From NCBI GenBank assembly GCA_034437455.1, contig DAOTUB010000172.1, positions 1-18,571 on the forward strand: 18,571 bases of DNA, read 5' to 3'. Shown piece by piece: positions 15,933 to 18,571 of the stretch. The first letter of the stretch is position 1. Every line of letters begins with the position of its first letter. Source of the DNA: DAOTUB01 sp034437455 (GTDB lineage: Bacteria; Chloroflexota; Anaerolineae; B4-G1). Below the pieces are notes generated by a model that was not told where the DNA came from, searched no databases, and saw only the letters and a program-made list of their open reading frames with translations. The translations under genes were made by a program, and so were the position numbers.

Positions 15933-16223
15933 TTAACTATTTTCATTTTTCAAAACCAGCGGGATATAGACATTATACTCGAAGGCAATTTGGCACCAAA
16001 AACCAACACACAAATCCGCGTTGCCGTCGCTGTAGCTTCCCACCACCGGCTGCCCCAGGGTGTTATCCAAACTGACAACTCCTTGCTCCAAGTAAGCACC
16101 GCCGCTACCAATCACCGATCGGTCAATCAGGCTGTTCTGGGCCGTGCGAGCCCAGGCCACCCCGGTCAGCAATATCAGCAGTGCGCAGAGTATGCACAGC
16201 GTGATCAAACGATATGTTTTCAT
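15933..16223 (-). CDS. Small secreted protein with GQP/GFW core and C-terminal YIPLVLK tag
   Basis: 96 residues from ATG 16223, which has GAGGAGAG (about 16231-16238) upstream. The frame is open from 16253, but that would add a polar segment before the signal peptide. Signal peptide: MKTYR, LITLCILCALLILLTGVAWA (to ~25). The middle (31-79) has 'LIDRSVIGSGGAYLEQGVVSLDNTLGQPVVGSYSDGNADLCVGFWCQ'. This resembles short beta segments (GTIGQP...SGG.Y.L..GFW) that I recall in many Anaerolineae secreted proteins. The end, EYNVYIPLVLKNENS, is the same tag as in the two giant proteins of this window. Its start lies 22 nt after the 508-residue gene, so it is probably the last gene of that operon. Function unknown. 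Confidence 0.75.
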   Translation of the reverse strand: MKTYRLITLCILCALLILLTGVAWARTAQNSLIDRSVIGSGGAYLEQGVVSLDNTLGQPVVGSYSDGNADLCVGFWCQIAFEYNVYIPLVLKNENS

Positions 16224-16245
16224 AAGCGATCTCTCCTCACGCTTG

Positions 16246-17772
16246 TTACTCAAAGCCTACCAGCACCCAGGCCAGACCGTCGCTGTCTGCTTTATCCAGA
16301 ACCATGCCAAAGGATGATGTGCCGACAGCCTTTGTCGCACCATCCGCACTCGCCTGGATCATGTCACCCGTCCGAACCTCGGCCGCCGGATCGAGCCGCA
16401 CCTGCGCCATCCCTTGAACGACGATGACGAGATAATCCCCTGGGGTGGCTGGGCCGCCGACCGGTCCGTAGTGAGCGCCCGCCTGGACATCGTCGGTGTC
16501 CGGTTCGACCATAGTCATCTCGGTGTGTCCCACGACAACGCCCAGAACATTCTCACCGCTCTCGGCCGAAGCCACCTCTATCACGGGCTGTTGTGCGCCC
16601 GCTAAACTATCATCCACGCCGCCAGCCCGAACGACGTCGCCCTGCTGCAAGGTACTTGAAGAGGTATTACGCGCGACGTAGCGCATCGTACAACCGGTGC
16701 AGCCACCGTTGACAGAGATGGGATCGTCAAAATAGCCGCCATACTGACCGGTGCCATTGGAGAATCCATAGATGCCATAACCACCGGCTGAGAAGCCGAC
16801 GACGCCATTGTCCAGGTTGCCGGTGCTCGTGCTCTCACCGACGACGCCATCGCCGGTATGGGTCCCTCGCACGCCATCGTCACCGATGGGGCTATCGCCG
16901 GTGCCGGAGGCGTAAACGGTAGTTCCACCTGTGCTGGTGAAAATTGCCCCCGTGGGACCTACGGCTGTTAGTCCCACGCCGCCCCCGCTCGACGCGGTGT
17001 GTTCGAAATAGCCCGTGTAGCCGCTGGGCGAGTTGGCCTCCCCATAGACGCCGTAGGTGGTGCTGGTGAAAGCATTAGCGATCCCACGGACGCCGATGCT
17101 CTCTTGTCCCTGGGCGACGCCGTTCACGCCCCAGCCAAACTGGGAATCGGATACGCCCCAGACGCCCACCGAACCATACTCGTAGGCGTAGCCGTAGAGG
17201 CCCACGGGATAGCCCAAGGACGTCCTGCGGCCGAGCTTGGCGCCCACCACCCCTTCATCAGGGCTCACCGTTCCAGATCGGACCTGAAACAGATTCTCCT
17301 CTGCGTTCAAAGAGTTGCTGATAATCGCTCCTGGCCGCAGACCGTTGGCATAGGGCACCGTCTGAATCGGCTGGCAACCGATGACCGACCCCTCGATCTC
17401 GGTTTGCAGCCAGAGGGCCTGCCCGTTGAAGTGAGCTTGATCGAAGCTCAAACTCACGCTGAAGAATCCGTCGCTGACAGCCACCGTATGCGTCAGGGGA
17501 TCGCCCACGCCCATCGTGCAGGTATCGTTGGCGTAGAGTCCAAAGACCATCTCCCGCTCACCGCTCACCGGCCCATCGCTCTCCCGGAGTACTCCCTGAT
17601 ACGAAAACCCGCTGGGTATTACGTCCGCGGAACTCATAGCGCTCCGGGTTTCGCCCTGGGCTTTGAGCGTCCCATCTTTAGCTTCACCATAGGCATTGAC
17701 ACCCAACTCAATTACCAAAACTATAGCCAGCCCCGCGATCAATATGCTCGCCAAAATTTTCCACTTGTTCAT
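16246..17772 (-). CDS. Exported glycine-rich repeat protein (beta-helix/tail-fibre-like)
   Basis: 508 residues; ATG 17772 follows GGGAGGT by 5 nt. An N-terminal hydrophobic segment (ILASILIAGLAIVLVIELGV, ~6-25) is a signal peptide or anchor. Residues ~52-145 form a beta domain opening 'IPSGFSYQGVLRESDGPVSG', a start I know from bacterial surface proteins with 'ISYQGxLxxxxGxPV'. Residues ~165-355 hold irregular repeats such as GVYGEANSPSGYTGYF, GVWGVSDSQFGWGVNGVA and GIYGFSNGTGQYGGYF, the 'GxxG...GYGVxG' style of trimeric fibre-like or collagen-like shafts. The C-terminal ~140 residues (QGDVVRAGGVD, VLGVVVG, GDYLVIVVQGMAQVRLD, GDMIQASADG, WVLVGFE) look like a beta-barrel cap similar to phage fibre-end domains. 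It lacks the YLPLVLR tag. It lies between a flavoprotein gene and the 96-residue tagged gene. Confidence 0.78.
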   Translation of the reverse strand: MNKWKILASILIAGLAIVLVIELGVNAYGEAKDGTLKAQGETRSAMSSADVIPSGFSYQGVLRESDGPVSGEREMVFGLYANDTCTMGVGDPLTHTVAVSDGFFSVSLSFDQAHFNGQALWLQTEIEGSVIGCQPIQTVPYANGLRPGAIISNSLNAEENLFQVRSGTVSPDEGVVGAKLGRRTSLGYPVGLYGYAYEYGSVGVWGVSDSQFGWGVNGVAQGQESIGVRGIANAFTSTTYGVYGEANSPSGYTGYFEHTASSGGGVGLTAVGPTGAIFTSTGGTTVYASGTGDSPIGDDGVRGTHTGDGVVGESTSTGNLDNGVVGFSAGGYGIYGFSNGTGQYGGYFDDPISVNGGCTGCTMRYVARNTSSSTLQQGDVVRAGGVDDSLAGAQQPVIEVASAESGENVLGVVVGHTEMTMVEPDTDDVQAGAHYGPVGGPATPGDYLVIVVQGMAQVRLDPAAEVRTGDMIQASADGATKAVGTSSFGMVLDKADSDGLAWVLVGFE

Positions 17773-17800
17773 TTAAGACCTCCCAAGATTCTCAGATTGC

Positions 17801-18412
17801 TTACTTCCCACCCCACGGATCCCTCACAGCTCTACGTCCAAGTTCGAAAGCCTGCTGCATCGCGGCTGAGTCTTCAGCCGTGTGGTGCTCCTTGATCTCC
17901 CCCTTATCCTCTACGTCGCTGTAGAGGAGATCTCCCCAATAGTCAGTCTGATACACCCTGAAGAAAGACCGAACGGTGCGCACTGCTCCCTCGAAGTACT
18001 CGCGTGAATCTCCACCGACGCAGATGAACACACCGCGCCGCCGCTCACGTCCCGCCAGGGTGGGAGCTAATGGTTTCTCGACCACGAACTTTCTTGCCCA
18101 CTGGCTTTGACCGCGATCGATGAGCGCCTTGACCTGTGCGGACACGTTCCAGAAGAAAAGTGGCGATGCGAGGGCAATCACGTCGCTTTCAACCAGCTTC
18201 TTGTTCACGGCCTGAAAGTCATCCTTCACAACACATATGCCATCTTCCCAGCAGCCGTTACACTCGATGCACCCGGCGGTATCGAGCCGTGCGACCACAA
18301 CCTTGTCCACCTGAGCGCCAGCCTCCTCTGCACCGGCCAGAAACTGATCCAGCAGGATTTCTGTGTTTCCGTGCCGCCTTGGACTGCCCGCGATTCCTAA
18401 TGCTCCTATCAT
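17801..18412 (-). CDS. Iron-sulfur flavoprotein / NADPH-dependent FMN reductase family protein
   Basis: 203 residues with a flavodoxin-like fold. The FMN phosphate loop is GSPRRHGNT (9-17). A Cys cluster, GCIECNGCWEDGIC (Cys48, 51, 54, 60), fits the compact 4Fe-4S motif C-x2-C-x2-C-x(4-7)-C of Isf-type flavoproteins, followed by the family's 'VVKDDF'. 'DVIALASPLFFWNVSAQVKALIDRGQ' (~77-100) is the flavin-contacting region. Expected role: cytoplasmic two-electron/one-electron switching between a reductant and low-potential partners. ATG 18412 is preceded by AGGAGGG at 6-7 nt. The next gene starts 28 nt after its stop, so the two are probably co-transcribed. Partner unknown. Confidence 0.88.
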   Translation of the reverse strand: MIGALGIAGSPRRHGNTEILLDQFLAGAEEAGAQVDKVVVARLDTAGCIECNGCWEDGICVVKDDFQAVNKKLVESDVIALASPLFFWNVSAQVKALIDRGQSQWARKFVVEKPLAPTLAGRERRRGVFICVGGDSREYFEGAVRTVRSFFRVYQTDYWGDLLYSDVEDKGEIKEHHTAEDSAAMQQAFELGRRAVRDPWGGK

Positions 18413-18467
18413 TCAAATCCCTCCTGACACCGTATGGGGCATCGGGTTTTCGAAGCGATTCAAAAAT

Positions 18468-18530
18468 CGGCGGGTATGGAAACCCGCCCTACATAGCCAG
18501 AGGATGTAGGGCGGGTTTCCATACCCGCCG
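18468..18530. repeat. Perfect 27-bp inverted repeat with 9-nt loop (REP/MITE-like palindrome)
   Basis: Left arm 18468-18494, loop 18495-18503, right arm 18504-18530, all 27 positions complementary. Each arm has the internal near-palindrome GCGGGTATGGAAACCCGC. It lies 56 bp upstream of the flavoprotein start. GTAGGGCGGGTTTCCATACC-type palindromes are, as far as I recall, common dispersed repeats in environmental bacterial genomes. No coding capacity; 18531-18571 shows nothing further. Confidence 0.8.
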
Positions 18531-18571
18531 CCTTGGGGTTGATGGACTCACCCAATGCCACAGAAAGCCTC

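Noticed and set aside
1..18571. CRISPR array, tRNA or rRNA genes
   Set aside because: No regularly spaced direct repeats, no tRNA cloverleaf or rRNA signature seen by eye on either strand.

Overview
The window looks like a stretch of a Chloroflexota (Anaerolineae/Caldilineae-type) chromosome of moderately high G+C. The reasons are large secreted beta-rich proteins (Ig-like repeats, pre-peptidase C-terminal (PPC) domains, a CSLREA beta-helix), a small secreted protein with a 'GQP...GFW' core, and three unrelated secreted proteins ending in almost the same short tag, (V)Y(L/I)P(L/V)VL(R/K). The taxonomic call is inference, since no marker gene is present.

Layout. 1-1335 is a worn stretch: a C-terminal remnant of an isoprenylcysteine-methyltransferase-type gene, an intact small dual-specificity phosphatase, a remnant of a uroporphyrinogen-decarboxylase-family gene, then non-coding DNA. 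A near-consensus sigma-70 promoter (1336-1364) drives a 1378-residue secreted protein of six ~210-residue repeats (1503-5639). A strong bidirectional hairpin terminator (5667-5708) separates it from the convergent minus-strand operon bshC-bshB-bshA (9194-5744), a complete bacillithiol pathway: BshA joins GlcNAc to malate, BshB deacetylates, BshC adds cysteine. The ~500 bp divergent intergenic region (9209-9705) holds alternating complementary segments, a promoter and heptamer repeats. It leads into a 1824-residue secreted multidomain protein (9706-15180) with a PKD-like domain, two PPC domains, a CSLREA beta-helix and a gingipain/caspase-fold (clan CD) peptidase domain, ended by a second strong terminator.

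15256-15905 is a junk stretch joining a broken DinG-type helicase fragment (+) to an N-terminal fragment of a copper P-type ATPase (-). The right end is a minus-strand cluster of three genes, probably one operon: an iron-sulfur flavoprotein (18412-17801), a 508-residue exported glycine-rich repeat protein (17772-16246) and a 96-residue secreted protein (16223-15933). A perfect 27-bp inverted repeat lies just upstream.

Together the window carries a thiol-redox operon set among extracytoplasmic proteins. The observation most worth pursuing is the C-terminal tag shared by three otherwise unrelated secreted proteins, one of which is a clan CD peptidase. It could be a surface-sorting or processing signal.
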